NCBI GenBank assembly: GCA_027924645.1
Contig: BSBN01000293.1
Coordinates: 10,812,501 to 10,876,500, forward strand
Origin: Cunninghamia lanceolata
Lineage: Eukaryota > Streptophyta > Pinopsida > Cupressales > Cupressaceae
Reading direction: 5' to 3'
Length of the DNA: 64,000 nt
The first letter of the stretch is position 1. The number at the start of each line of letters is the position of its first letter. The position numbers were made by a program, and so were the translations under genes. Under the pieces are notes generated by a model. The model saw only the letters and a program-made list of their open reading frames with translations, did not search any database and had not been told where the DNA came from. Of the stretch, positions 1 to 12,169 are shown piece after piece.

Positions 1-4
1 CAAA

Positions 5-3000
5 ATGTCTTACAAGAAGGAAATACCACATTTTGATGGAATAGATTATGTTCTTCTGAAGGCTCGGATGGAAATCTATCTTATTTCTCTTGGTTACAAA
101 GTATGGAAAGCTACAGAAACATAATACACCATACCTCAAAATGGACCGATGACTGAAGATGAAATCAAAGAATATGAGATAGATATCAAGGCAAAGGATG
201 CTCTTCTAAGCTCATTAACTGACTCAATATTGGCGAAAGTTGTGAATCTTGAAACTGCAAATAAGGTATGGAAAAACTTGAAAAATCTATATGAAGGAGA
301 TGATTCTGTGAAGGAAGCCAAGTTACAAAGTATGAAAGTGAAATATGAAAGTATGAAGATGAATGATGATGAAACCATATCAGCCTTTATGCAAAGAGTT
401 GATGAACTTGTTACAGGGATAAAAGCCTTAGGCGAAACTCTTGACGAAAAAGAAGTTGTTATGAAAATTCTCAGATCTCTTCCCAAGTCCTACTATCACA
501 AGGTAGCTACAATTGAAGCATTCATGTAAGCAAAAATGGTTGATAGTGATCAGCTGCTTGGTAAGCTTACTTCTTTTAAAATGAGAGATGCTCCGTTGAA
601 AGTTGAGATGGCCTTCAAAACCAGTACTCTTGGAAGTACTTCCAGATCAGAAAAATACAAGGTAGAATCTGATGATGAGTTTGATGAAGTTGAAGCCAAC
701 TTCATGGATAGACTGCAAAGAGGATCTAGTAAGTATAAAGGCAAATTACCTTTCAAATGTTTTTCCTATGGTAAAGTAGGTCATTTTGCTTCCAGATATC
801 CTGAAAGAATTGAAAGAAATAGAAGAAGATATGAGAACAGGCCTAGGACCCAAAAGAAGTGTTATTATGTTGAAGATTTTGATGATGATGGAGTATCAGA
901 TAATGGTGAACCAGATAATGCTAGTTCCTCTATAAATGAATGCTTGTTTATTGCTATTAAGGAAGATCCCGTGTCTACTAATTCTACTAGCTATGTGAAG
1001 GAAGAAAACCCAGTGGAAAGCACTTTGGGTGATCAGGTCATTAAGGAAAACGATGAATGGGTCATTGATAGTGGTTGTTCTCACCACATGACTGGTGACA
1101 AAACTAAGTTTGTGAGTTTGGAAAGATATGATGGTGGACTGGTTAGGTTTGGAGATGATATAGCTGGTAAGATTTGTGGGAAAGGATCTATTTCTTTTGA
1201 TGGAAAGCATAATACTGATGATGTCTTGTATGTGAAAGGATTAAAGCACAATATTTTGAGTGTGGGTCAGATGTGTGACAAGGGCTATGATTTAATCTTC
1301 AAGGAGAATGGATACAAGATCAGGGAAAGATCCGAAATAGTCATTGCAACTGGTAAGAAGACCAGAGGTAATATCTATCACTTAAAAGGAACTGAGAACT
1401 ATTGCTTGTTGACTTAGACTGATGAGAGTTGGTTATGGTATAGAAGGTTGTGTCACATAAATTTTGATAATATTATGAAGATAAGTACTGCACAGGTTGT
1501 TAGAGATTTGCCTAAGCTTGTGAAGCTTGCTAATCTTATTTGCAAGGAGTGTCAATTTGGGAAATAGATAAGAAAAAGTTTCAAAAGTAAGGACCAATCA
1601 GTTGGAGGACTACTTGAGCTAGTGCATACAGATTTGTGTGGACCTACCAGAATAAGAAGTTTGCAAGGAGACAGGTATTTCAAGTTGCTCATTGATGATT
1701 ATTATAGAATGACTTGGGTCACCTTTTTGAAAGAGAAAGCTGAAGCTCTAGATAAATTCAAGGCATTTAAAGCAATGGTTGAAAATGAGATGGATTTGAG
1801 AATTAAATGCTTGAGATCTGATAGAGGAGGAGAGTTCACATCAAATGAATTTAATTTCTTTTGTGAAGAACATGGAATAAAGAGACAACTATCTACGCCC
1901 AGAACTCCACAACAAAATGGAGTTGTTGAAAGGAAAAATACAATAGTTCAAGAAGCTTCTAGAACCATGATGAAGGAAGCTCATCTTCTGGAAGCATATT
2001 GGAGAGAGGCAATTCACACAGCTGTATATATCCTAAATAGAGTTCAAGTAAAAGGTAACAATTCAAAAACTCCTTATGAATTGTGGCATGGTAGAGTTCC
2101 TACTATGAAATATTTTAAAGTTTTTGGTAGCAAATGTTATATCAAAAGAGAAGAAGATTTAGGCAAGTTTGATGCTAGATGTGATGAAGGAATCTTCCTT
2201 GGTTACTCAACGAAGAGCAAGGCCTACCGGTGCTATAATAAGAGGCTGAATAAGATCATTGAAAGTGCAAATGTTAAAGTTGATGAATGTAAGGAAAGGT
2301 CTTCAGAACCAATTGAATATGAGTCAGGTGATCCAGATGTTTCAGAAGTGGTGCAACATGAAGACAACCTAGATGAAGAAGAAAAAGCTCTGGTAAGTGC
2401 TACCAAAACTCCAAGATATGTAAGAATTAGTCATTCTAAAGATCAAATCATAAGAGATAAGATCAAAGGGATCTTAACCAGAAGAAAAGATGCTGAAGAA
2501 CAAGTAAATTTATATTTGATTTCCAAGATTGAACCTAAAATTATGGATGAGGCATGCAAATATGAGAATTGGATAAAGGCTATGGAAGAGGAATTGATGC
2601 AGATAGAGAAGAATCAGACTTGGGATCTTGTTCCCAGACCAGCAGACAAGAATGTAATTGGTACAAAGTGGGTCTTCAGAAACAAGATGAATGAGAATGG
2701 TGAAGTGGTAAGAAACAAAGCAAGGTTGGTATGCAAAGGATACACTCAAGTTGAAGGAATAGACTTTGAAGAAACTTTTGCTCCAGTGGCAAGGATTAAA
2801 GCAATAAGGATGTTTTTGGCTTTTGTAGCATACAAAGATTTCAAGGTTTATCCAATGGATGTGAAGTCTGCTTTCTTAAATGGAGAGTTGGAAGAGGAAG
2901 TCTATATAGAACAACCAGAAGGATTTCAGTCATCAGATTAGGGTGACATGTTATGCAGATTGAAGAAAGCTTTGTATGGATTAAAACAAACTCCTAGGGC

Positions 3001-4065
3001 ATGGTATGCATGGTTGGATAGGTACCTGATACAGATAGGGTTCAGTAAAGGTAATATAGATAGAAATCTCTACTTCAAGATCAATGATGAACAAACCCTG
3101 ATTATTGCAGTTTTTGTTGATGATATTATTTTTGGAGGCAATGAAGGTATGTGCTTAGTTTTTGCTAGAGAAATGCAAAGTGAATTTGAAATGTCTATGT
3201 TTGGAGAGATGAACTTCTTTCTAGGTCTACAAATAAGTCAATTAGATAAAGGTATCTTCATTTATCAGTCTAAGTATGTGAAAGAGTTGTTAAAGAAATT
3301 TGGGATGGAAGACTCTAAACTAGTATGCACACCTATGATAACTAGTTGTAAGTTAAGAAAAGATGATAACTCACCCATGGCAGACTAGAAAAGGTATAGA
3401 TCTATGATTGGAGGATTACTTTATCTGACTCAAACTAGACCTAACATAATGCATGAAGTATGTCTTGTGGCAAGATTTTAGGCATAACCCAAGGAATCAC
3501 ATGTGATGGCAGTCAAGAGAATTCTGAGATATTTAAAAGCCATAATGGATTATGGTTTGTGGTACCCTAAGGACCGTGACTTTACTCTCAGTGCATATAC
3601 TGATGTAGATTGGGCTGAAGATGTGGATGATAGAAAAAGTACAAGTGGAGTTGCATTCTTCTTGGGAAAAGATTAGTATCTTGGTTGAGCAAGAAACATG
3701 ATTCAATAGCCCTGTCTACTACAAAAGCATAATACATTACAGCAGCATGCAGTTGCACTCAAGTGTTATGGATGAAACGGACTTTGAAGGACATCAAAAT
3801 TATGTATGAAGATCCCATTTCAATCTTTTGTGACAACACAAGTGCCATAAACATATCAAAGAATCCAGTGATGCATTCAAGGACAAAGCACATATCCATC
3901 AGGTATCATTTTTTGAGAGAAAAGGTGACAGAGAATGAAGTCAAGTTGGAGTATGTTTCTACGATGGATCAGATTGCAGACATTTTTACCAAGGCTCTGC
4001 CTAAGGATACTTTTGAGTATCTCAGAGAAAAGTTAGGGGTTATCACCCCTCTTGCTCTAAAATAA
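5..4065 (+). pseudogene. Element A: decayed Ty1/copia gag-pol polyprotein
   Basis: One copia-order polyprotein can be followed: Gag (FDG near the start, UBN2-like), degenerate zinc knuckle (CFSYGKVGHFASRY, near 758-800), protease DSG at 1067-1075, integrase (HTDLCGP at 1625, [10 protein letters not shown] near 1910), reverse transcriptase (FVDDIIFGG near 3112) and RNase H (to the TAA at 4063-4065). It aligns along its length with the intact polyprotein of element B. It is dead: in-frame stops at 122-124, 527-529, 1415-1417, 1565-1567, 2939-2941, 3386-3388, 3479-3481, 3485-3487 and 3730-3732, and a one-base deletion near 3670 that shifts the RNase H frame. The zinc knuckle has also lost two cysteines. 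Several stops (3386, 3479) sit where B has CAG, as C-to-T decay would produce. The start at 5 is chosen because it matches B's MSSYKK start. The 5' LTR lies outside the window. Confidence 0.93.
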
Positions 4066-4389
4066 GATGCACAATAGTGCATCAATTTGGAGATGATCAG
4101 AGGTCTAGATTGATACTTTTTAGGGTTACTTCTTAGGGGGAGTAGTCAGAGAGTTTAGAAGAGAGATTAGACCAGAGAAAAAGAGTGCAAGTATGTGCCC
4201 TTTGCCCTTGATGTCAAAGGGGGAGAGAAGTCATGTGAAAAACTTGGAATGCAGATGTGTAAGAGAAAGAGGGAGGATTTTGGAGAAAGAAAGAGTGCAG
4301 GTGTGTAAAGAGAAAGGGGGAGAATCTTGTCTTGATGGCTGTTGCAGTTTTTGACATCATATGTTGCCATCAATGACAAAGGGGGATAT
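4066..4389 (+). other. Element A: 3' untranslated region with polypurine tracts
   Basis: This is the non-coding stretch between the pol stop and the 3' LTR. The polypurine tract that primes plus-strand synthesis is AAAGGGGGATA at 4378-4388. A second purine tract (4216-4230) lies upstream, preceded by TGCAAGTATGTGCC at 4186-4199, which is identical to bases 4393-4406 at the start of the LTR. The arm 4359-4379 pairs with 4416-4436 inside the LTR, enclosing the tract. Confidence 0.75.
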
Positions 4390-5966
4390 TGTTGCAAGTA
4401 TGTGCCTAATCAGTGTTGTCATTGATGCCAACATATCCTTGTTGTCATTGGTGTCAACTGTGTCTTATTCTATTACTTGTTTAGAAGACTTGTATGTTGA
4501 GGATATTGAGAGAATTAGCCTCTCCAGAAGAAACAAGTGAGTTACAGAGAAGTGCAGTACAAGTAGTGAGTTGTACACTGAAGAACAGTCTGGTAAACTA
4601 CTCCACATTTATTTTTGCTTCAAGATCATGGTCTATAGATTGGAAGTAAGTTAGAGGTATGACTAAGGATGCTACATTCTGGGTTTGAGCCCTCTGCATG
4701 AAGATTTGAGTGAGTTGTGTTCACCAGAGTGAAACCTACTTTTTCTGTAAGTTTAGTTGGAACAGGAAGAAAGTATTCTGCTCCTCATTCCTCGGTAATA
4801 AAGTATTTTCCTCTATGGTTCTAGAAGGAAGTCTGGGATGATGATAAGTACATACAGTTGCAATGGTTTGTGGTTTGGTGGTCCACAAGCTATCTTTCCT
4901 TTATGACAGTTGAAGATAGTAAAGTTCATGTGTTTTAGTGAGAAGATTCCTATGGATAATGTGGTTAAGGATTGTGCAGTTGCTCCTAATGATTATAACA
5001 TGCTTGTGGATGTCTCCTAATCATGTTCCTATCTTGATATTGGTTTGTGTTAAGGATTTGAGATCGTGTTCGAAGATTGTTCCCAGATAGTGTAATGTGT
5101 AACTAGTTTTGGCCGACTTGGTTAATCCCAGTGATTGTAGAGATCTCTGGGAGATTGTGGAAGCATGTTGTGGCATGAAAGATTGTGTTTGAGTCCTAGC
5201 TAAGGCATGGCATGACCTGCATTTCATTTCCTTTTCATAATGTTGGAATAGGTCAGGACCTATTTTGTAAATGTTTGTAATACTGACATTGGAGATTGTT
5301 CCAATGGTTGATGATTGTGATGCCGACCTTGATGATCAGTCCAAGGTTGTTGTAGTGTATAAATACTTGTAGTTGAGTCATGATAAGTTGTCCTTGAGAA
5401 GAAATGAAAAGATATTAAGAAAGGTCCAAAAGGTAGAATAGAGAAGAGGCAGAGGAAAGAAGAGGAGGAACAGAGCAAAGGAAGAGCAGAGCAAAGGAAT
5501 TATTGTACTTCAGTCACAAATATAGAAAGGTGTTGATCATGGCAGTGAGTTTGGTAGTGAGATGCCAGTAGGGTTTAACATCCCTCAGGGTTTAACAACC
5601 CTTATTGTAATCTTGCTAGGTTTAGGGTTGAGGTAGTGAGTCTGCTAGACCTAGTTGTTCTTGATGGCAGTGAGCTAGTATGTTTAGGCCCATGGAGTGA
5701 CCAAGCCTGAACACCATTTTTTCAAGATTGCAATATATATTGAGAGCTAATCCTCTCAGTGATTTTTCCCCACCTTGGGGTTTTCCACGTAAAATCTAGT
5801 GTCTCTTGTGTTTGATGTTGTATCTGTGGTTAAGTTTTTGATTTCATGCACTCATTGTTAAATCATAATAATTATGGATAAGTGATGAATGTTTAATTGC
5901 ATAAAGTGTTTAAGTTTTTTGTGACAACTGATTCACCCCCCCTCTCAGTTGTCTGACACATCAACA
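4390..5966 (+). repeat. Element A: 3' LTR (1577 bp)
   Basis: The LTR begins TGTTGCAAG directly after the polypurine tract and ends ...ATCAACA at 5966, giving TG...CA ends. It has a TATA box (TATAAATAC, 5358-5366), the GGTTTTCCACGTAAAA box shared by the other copia LTRs here (near 5780), and a terminal hairpin GACAACTGA/TCAGTTGTC (5923-5931 with 5945-5953) around a C-rich loop. It belongs to the same LTR family as element D. The partner LTR is off the left edge, so the target-site duplication cannot be checked. Confidence 0.88.
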
Positions 5967-5968
5967 GT

Positions 5969-7201
5969 TTAAGGTTCTTCTACAAAACCATCAGGAGTAT
6001 TAAATATCTCTTCAAACTTTGATTTCATCTTCTTTGCCTTCTCTTCTACATTCTTCTTGATCATCTTATTAGTTATTTCATCATAGGTCCCAAATCCCTC
6101 AGCAGTAGGATCTTTAGGCTTGCTGAACAAGATATTAGCATATCCAACCAAATTAGGTCCAGAGGCCTCATAAGGCAAAGTGGTTATCCAACAAGTCCTT
6201 GGTTTAACTACCTCCATATAGCAATTGTCCTTAACCACCATCAAAGTTATATCATTCTTGTATTTTTCTACAATTTTTGATGGTATCCTCTCCCTCATTT
6301 GCATTTCATCTTGGAAGTTTTTAAAGAATCCCCAATACATAGTTTTGCATTGTTTAGAGTTTGCAAAGCTCTGCATGTGATCCCTAATCTTCTAGCGCAC
6401 AAGAATATCTCTTCTCCAGACCACATTTTTCATACTAGGAAATTCTTTCATGAAATAAAACACGAGTCAAATAATTAGAGAGCCATACCAGAAGTGACAA
6501 CGAGTCTCCTTTGTTCTCTTCAGATTGTCTAACAATTGCTATCATAGTAGCTCACTTAGGTCATAGTCCTTTCCTTAACTATCTGATGAGCAGTGTAGAT
6601 GGAAATTGCAGTAGTTGATCCCTCTCTATTTGTGTAATATACTTTGTATGTGATGCCCATAGTGGCATACCAGACCCCTAGATCAGTGATATCATCCACT
6701 GTAAGGGTTCTTTTGTCAAATTTTGCACTGGTAAGCTTCATAACCACCTCATTCTTTACAACTTTTCGAACTGGCATAGGTTTGAAGGAACACATTCCAG
6801 TCACAACTTTAATGGCTTCTTTTTTGATCAGATAGGGTTGATCAAGACAAAGGAATTCTTCATGAATTCGACTTAAAACAATTCTAACCCAATCATCCTC
6901 ATAATAGAAATTGGGAAAACCCTTCCATACATCTAAGCATTTAGCTTCAACATTTGCATACTCTAGTTTTAGCTGAAAATCATCACCCAAAAGATGGTCA
7001 TTCTTGAATTGTTCCAACTTCAACTGGTTGTATTTATTTTGCTGTGAGTGGATATATATGTGGACATCCTCTGTATGCAATACATTGATTGGATTATAGG
7101 AAAATGCTCCATCCTTTTTCAGTTTCAGTGGATTTGTATGAATGCTTCTTGAATTTTGGCCTCGATCTTTCCAAAATATCAATAACTACTAGTGTTGCCA
7201 T
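5969..7201 (-). pseudogene. Unknown ORF of about 410 codons (ORF2 of element H)
   Basis: I do not recognise a catalytic domain. A start codon in good plant context (ATCATGGC on the minus strand, at 7201) opens a reading frame that continues, with two frameshifts (near 7110 and 6560) and several stops, to a TAA at 5969-5971. The predicted protein is soluble-looking, rich in K, E, Y and F, with phrases such as LKLEYANVEAKCLDVWKGFP and FYYEDDWVRIVLSRIHEEF and a charged tail KKNVEEKAKKMKSKFEEIF that may be helical. No zinc knuckle, DSG, DDE or YxDD motif is visible, so it is not Gag, protease, integrase or RT as normally seen. It lies downstream, in the same orientation, of the zinc-knuckle module of element H, so it may be an accessory retroelement protein; a captured host gene is the alternative. 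Element A's LTR abuts its stop codon at 5966. Confidence 0.55.
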
Positions 7202-7641
7202 GATAATTATTCCAAAATACTAGGGTTTAAGAAGCAGATTTGAGAAATACCTATGAATTCTATTGTTAGGGTTTGCACAGAAGCTTCACTAAAGGCCTTC
7301 TCTTCTTAGCTCTTGCACACACTAGATATCGATCAAATGAGATCAATTCTGATCAAGTATTGATTAAATATGCTTCATATCTGCCCTAGTTGCTCCGCAT
7401 TAAATACATCTCTCTATTCTTGACCTAATCAACTTTTTACTATCACAAAGATTTATGATTATTCAACAAACGTCTGCAAAGAGTGTGTTTGATCTAGAAT
7501 TTTGAGTAAGTGTCATGTAATAACTAGCCAATTCTATCCATGTCACCATTAACCATTATGGTGAAGATTTCAGCATCTTATGTATTCAAGGGTTTGAAAA
7601 AGATTTACAATTGCAACTTCCCCTAAGCCAATACTTCCTTT
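7202..7641 (-). other. Element H: spacer between zinc-knuckle ORF and ORF2
   Basis: No open frame of note. The part next to ORF2 reads on the minus strand like a leader (AAACCCTAACAATAG and similar). No splice sites or promoter can be assigned with confidence. Confidence 0.4.
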
Positions 7642-8247
7642 TTAGTTACCAAAAGATCCATCTGCACTAGACAAAGGGACAAATCCTTTCTTTACTTCAC
7701 CTTCTTCCTTCTTCTTCCATAGCTTGTTCATTTCCTTCTTTTGCTGACCAATGCCAATCTTCTTTTGAGGAACATGTCTTACATTCTTTCCCTTACAGAA
7801 CCTTGCAATTTGTCCCAATTTATTGCAATTGTAGTAGGTGATACTAGATTGTGGTGCATAACCACCACTTCTCACATTAGATCTTCAATTAGTAGCATTA
7901 TGACCATTTGAACTTGTTGCATGTGTAATAGTAACCATAGAAGAATTGAGAAGTCATAGCATTGTTCTTGTTCACGAAACCATTCCTCATTACTTTGCTT
8001 CTGTATTCATTAGCCTTATGACTGACTTTATTACAAGCATAACATTGACCATGAAATGAATGAGAGTTCACAACATTGTACCTTGGGGGCCTAAATGAAT
8101 TTTGATTCATCTTGCTTCTACATTCAATAGCCTTGTGACCAATCTTATTACAAGCATATCAATTACCATTAAAAGCTTGAGGATATCTAGTAGGACCAAT
8201 TTGTTTAGGAGTAGGATTTCTGAAGTTCTTCTTGTTCTAGACTTGTG
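7642..8247 (-). pseudogene. Element H: Gag zinc-knuckle array
   Basis: On the minus strand a broken frame carries four CCHC-like knuckles in a row: YACNKIGHKAIEC (about 8155), CYACNKVSHKANEY (about 8045), a damaged YYTCNKF (about 7925) and YYNCNKLGQIARFC (about 7825). A lysine-rich tail follows (KKEMNKLWKKKEEGEVKKG, near 7700). CCHC knuckles bind nucleic acid in retroelement Gag. The order and linkers match the array in element D, down to the tail (KKEMGKIWIKKNMIEVKDG there). It is interrupted by stops, has lost several Cys/His ligands, and its upstream part was separated by insertion of the gypsy element G at 8248. It resumes at 27941. Confidence 0.75.
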
Positions 8248-9531
8248 TGTGTATAGGTAAAATTGAGATTATAAAAGATCAAACAAAGAAATAAATCAAT
8301 CCTATAACCTTCAAAAGATCAATCTAAATGATAACCGAATCAATGAATATGCTAATTAAGAACAATGAAGCTATCACCTAGACTGCATTGATCTCTTGGT
8401 TCTTTGTGGATTGCTCAATTGATTGCGTACCCATGGTTGCAACAAGTAGATGTGATGATGATAATTGCATGCTCAAAGATTCAATGTGCTCAATGATGCC
8501 ATATAATGCTCAAAGCGCTTAAGAATGCCCAAATCTTAAATGATCGAAGAGGATTTTTGAAGGAGTGAAGGGGGTAAATATAGGTTTTAGGGAAAGATCG
8601 ATCAAAGGTCAAGATAATTCAATGAAATGAATGGATCAAATAAATTGAAAGCTCATGAATCCATGATGAATGTGCACATGCCATGTGTCATGAAGAAAAA
8701 GCTATATTATTGAGTTAACTGCTTGCTAGGATAAAGATAGGAATTGATTTCATAAATTTAGAATACTTTTTCCAATTTATGAGTTGGTGATAAAAACAAT
8801 AATGATTAAAGCTAATTAACTCCGCTTTAGATTTGCTTTTTGAAGTTCTTAAAATAAGACTGATTGTGCACATAGAAGAAAATGATATTTTTAGAAGAAT
8901 TTGGAGGATAATTGAGAAATAAATAAATAAATTTATTTAATTTATTATGTATGGAATAATAAGATTATTTTTGGAAGATAATTGAATATATTTTGAAATT
9001 AAATAAATAAATTTATTTAATTAATTGTGCATGATAGGAGAAAAGATAAGATATGAGGATTTAAATAAATTAAACAAATGAATTGATTTAATTTATTTTG
9101 CATAATAGAGGAATAGATAAGATATAAATAAAATATTAATTTTATTTATTTTTAGAAGATAATAGTCAACTTAAATAAATTTGAATAATTTATTTAAATT
9201 TAGAGGAATAATTGGTTAATTAAATAATTAAAAATTATTGAATTGTGGATAAGAGGAATTAAGTGATGGATTAATTAAATAATTAGATTATTTAATTAAT
9301 GTGGATTTGAAGATTGAAAGAGGATAATTTAATGAAATTAATTAAATAAATAAAATTTATTCAATTAATGTTGAAATTAGGGAAAATAGAGGAAATAGAG
9401 GAATTTGATTAAATTAATTAAATAAATAAATAAAATAACTAAATTATTCAATTAATGTTAGATGCAAGTGATTTAGAAGGAATTGATGTATGCAAGTGAT
9501 GCAATGCGAAGGTCATTTTTAGGTGTCTACA
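8248..9531 (-). repeat. Element G: 3' LTR (1284 bp)
   Basis: Near-identical in layout to 26688-27940. On the minus strand it starts TGTAGACACC and ends ...CTATACACA. The centre (about 8900-9460) is extremely AT-rich with many AATTAAATAAAT-type palindromes, including a perfect 14-bp inverted repeat with a 3-base loop at 9270-9300 that is conserved in the other LTR (27706-27736). Confidence 0.88.
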
Positions 9532-9930
9532 TTTTGCCCCTCTTTGATACAATGTCATTTATAGTGTTGTTTCAAAGAAAACAATGATGAAAATATGATA
9601 CAATCATGCCCCAGTGTAACTGGCATAGGATGCCCCCTCGAGAGGAAAAGTAAGGAAGCAACAGAAGAACTGGGTTGACTTGTGAATAGAAGAAAGGATA
9701 GCAACATGATAAAAAAATAGGCTTAGAAGGACTAGATTGGATTCTTGGAGGCTGACAGAATGGAGACAAAAAGCTGACAAGAAGAAAAAGTGGATAAGGG
9801 GAGGGAATGAATTAGGGTTGGGAGGAGCTATATGTAGGGCCCAAGGGGTCACTTTCAACTCATTTGTGCACTCATAGTTTAGAGATTTCAGAGCTTACAA
9901 CTTTCTAGTGCTTAGTTGAGAGTTCAGTGC
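9532..9930 (-). other. Element G: 3' untranslated region and polypurine tract
   Basis: The minus-strand polypurine tract (CAAAGAGGGGCAAAA, 9532-9546) directly precedes the LTR start. The rest has no supported gene. A plus-strand TATA-like CTATATGTAG near 9828 was noted without further support. Confidence 0.65.
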
Positions 9931-10479
9931 TTAGAGGAGCTTGAGACTTGCAGAGATGCTAAACATGTAGCCATTAGATGAGGATGGATGGATTTTACCC
10001 ATGAGGTCAAGTCCCCACTGTGAAAAAGGCCATGGAGTTGTAATAGGTTGTAGCTCATGTGTTGGTGCATGTATCAAGTCCCCATGCTGTTGGCATTGTA
10101 GACACTTCTTAGTAAATTGGAATGCATCTTGCTCTATGGTTGGCCAATAATAACTTGTACAAAGTATCTTCTTAGCTAGAGTTGGACTGGTGGAATGTGA
10201 TCTACAAACACCTTCATGTATATCTCTTAAGGTAGAATTAGCTTTGTTCAAGTTAAGACATCTAAGAAGGATACCATTAAGACTCCGACGGTAAAGGGTG
10301 TCACCCAAAATCATGAAATGAGAGGCTCGATGAATGAAGGCTGTACGTTGGGTTTTGGATAGTTCAAAGGGAAAGGTACCATTTTGGAGGTAATCATAGA
10401 TATCTTCATACCAAGGGGAATTGGGACCAACAAGTTTGTAGATGATTTCAGTTGTAGGAACATCAACGATAGGTATCAA
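9931..10479 (-). pseudogene. Element G: integrase N-terminal part, core deleted
   Basis: The reading frame shows the HHCC zinc-binding domain of gypsy integrase (IHEGVCRSHS ... CLQCQQHG) followed by the start of the core (PWPFSQWGLDLMGKIHP with the first catalytic Asp). After SSSNGYMF the similarity stops and 3' untranslated sequence begins. The second Asp and the Glu of the catalytic triad and the C-terminal domain are therefore absent. It lies downstream of the RNase H domains, the normal gypsy order. Confidence 0.85.
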
Positions 10480-10489
10480 CAGTTGCTTG

Positions 10490-10920
10490 ATTAAGATTTC
10501 ACATCATTGAGTGTTGGTAAGCATGTCTACAAGTGATTCAATAGTAGCCATAGAATCAACAACTTTATTGTGTACCCTTGGAATTTGCTCAAAAGAGATA
10601 CTAGAGAAGTGAGGCTTGTAGGTATCAACCAGTTACTTGTAGGGTATCAACTTGTCATCCTTAGTTTAGTACTCATCAGTGACTTGTTTGATAACTAGTT
10701 GAGAGTCCCCATAGACTTGGAGTTCATTGATATTCCATTCTACTACTATATGGAGACCTATAAGAAGTGCTTCATACTTTGCAATATTGTTGGTACATGG
10801 AAATGTTAGCTGATATGATTTTGGAATATAATCATTCTGAGGTGTGATAAATAGGATGCCAGCCCTGGAACCATGCTGTGTGTAGGAACCATCAAAGTAT
10901 AGCTTCCACTATACTGAGGT
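10490..10920 (-). pseudogene. Element G: second RNase H-like domain
   Basis: The minus strand reads LYFDGSYTQHGSRAGILF..., then TNNIAKYEALLIGL, then YGDSQLVIKQV. These are the spaced D, E and D motifs of an RNase H fold, different from the gypsy RNase H further upstream (11000-11376). A second, archaeal-like RNase H between RT-RNH and integrase is characteristic of Tat-lineage gypsy elements. The frame is interrupted by in-frame stops near 10500-10510, 10630, 10660 and 10910. Confidence 0.75.
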
Positions 10921-10989
10921 AGCAAGAGTGAAAAGACCTTCATCTTGAAAGTCAAAGATCATAGGGTTTACATATGTTATTGGAGCTTC

Positions 10990-12169
10990 AGCTAGTTGGT
11001 TTACAAGGACTTGTCCCTTGATAGCTTTTCGATCAACATACTCTATGGTAAATTCACTCAAGATCATGACTCATTTAGCTAGTCAGCTTGTGAGGGCTGC
11101 CTTGGATAAAAGATACTTCAATGGATCAATCTTAGAGATGAGGTTGGTGTGTTGGTTTAACATGTAATGTCACAACTTTTGGGAAGAAAACACTACTGCT
11201 AAACATGCTCTTTCCATAGGAGTGTAGTTGAGTTCATAACCAACCAAGGTGCGACTGATATAGTAGATAGCATGTTCTTTACCTAACTCATCATGTTGTG
11301 CAAGAAGAGAAGATAATGCTACAAATGTAGTAGAGCTATATAGGATCAAAGGTCTATTAGGTATTGGTGGTACCAAAACTAGAGGATTAACTAGATATTC
11401 CTTGAGTTGATCAAATGCCTGTTGACACTTGCTATCCCATCAGAATGAGACACCCTTGCAGAGCAAGTATTGGAATGGTTGACACTTATCTAATAGCTAT
11501 GAAATAAACCATTTGATAGATTACAATCTCCCTTGAAGGCTCCTTAATGCTTTGAGAATTCTTTGGTGGAGGCATTTAAATGATAGCTTTAACCTTGGCA
11601 GGATCCACTTCAATTCCTCTGCGAGATACAATGTACCCCAACAGTTTCCTTGAAGTGATACCAAAGACACATTTCTTAGGATTTAGCCTCACTTGATACT
11701 TTTCTAGTCTATCAAATATCTGTTCAAGAACCTGTAGATGATCTGCCCTAGAAGATTTGCTTAATATATCATTGATATAGTCCTCCATAATAGTATGAAA
11801 CAAGTCATGGAATATTACTGTCATTGCCCATTGATAGGTATCTCCTACGTTCTTAAGATCAAAAGGCATGACTTGCCAGCAATAGGCACCCCAAGGACAT
11901 GTAAAAGATTTTTTGTGTTGGTCTTCTCATGCTATCATGATCTGATTGTATCTAGAGAAACCATCCATTAGAGAAAGCATCTCATGACCAGCTGTCAAAT
12001 CCACAATGATAGCTATGTTGGGAAGTGGAAAGTCATCTTTGGGACATGCTTTATTGAGATCTCTGAAGTTTGTGCATATGCAGATGTCCCCATTCAGTTT
12101 AGCTATAGGTACAAGATTAGAGACCCACTCTGTGTAATCAATAGGTCGGATGAACTTTGCATCTAGCAA
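10990..12169 (-). pseudogene. Element G: reverse transcriptase and RNase H
   Basis: RT motifs in order: IRPIDYTEWVSNLVPI, FRDLNKACPKDDFPLP, MDGFSRYNQI (catalytic Asp present), MPFDLKNVG, then YINDI at the active-site loop (near 11770), where Y-x-D-D is expected, so the first Asp of the pair is Asn. LGYIVSRRGIEVDP follows. The classic RNase H (LILYSSTTFVALSSLLAQ ... YYISRTLVGYELNYTPMERACLA) occupies 11170-11376, with its Asp also changed. Stops break the frame near 11925, 11570 and 11165. The DNA/RNA-dependent polymerase is therefore inactive on two counts. Confidence 0.9.

Noticed and set aside
9572..9858. Minus-strand frames and a plus-strand TATA-like motif after the gypsy integrase
   Set aside because: Lies in the 3' UTR next to the polypurine tract. 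No domain, and no second line of evidence for a promoter.
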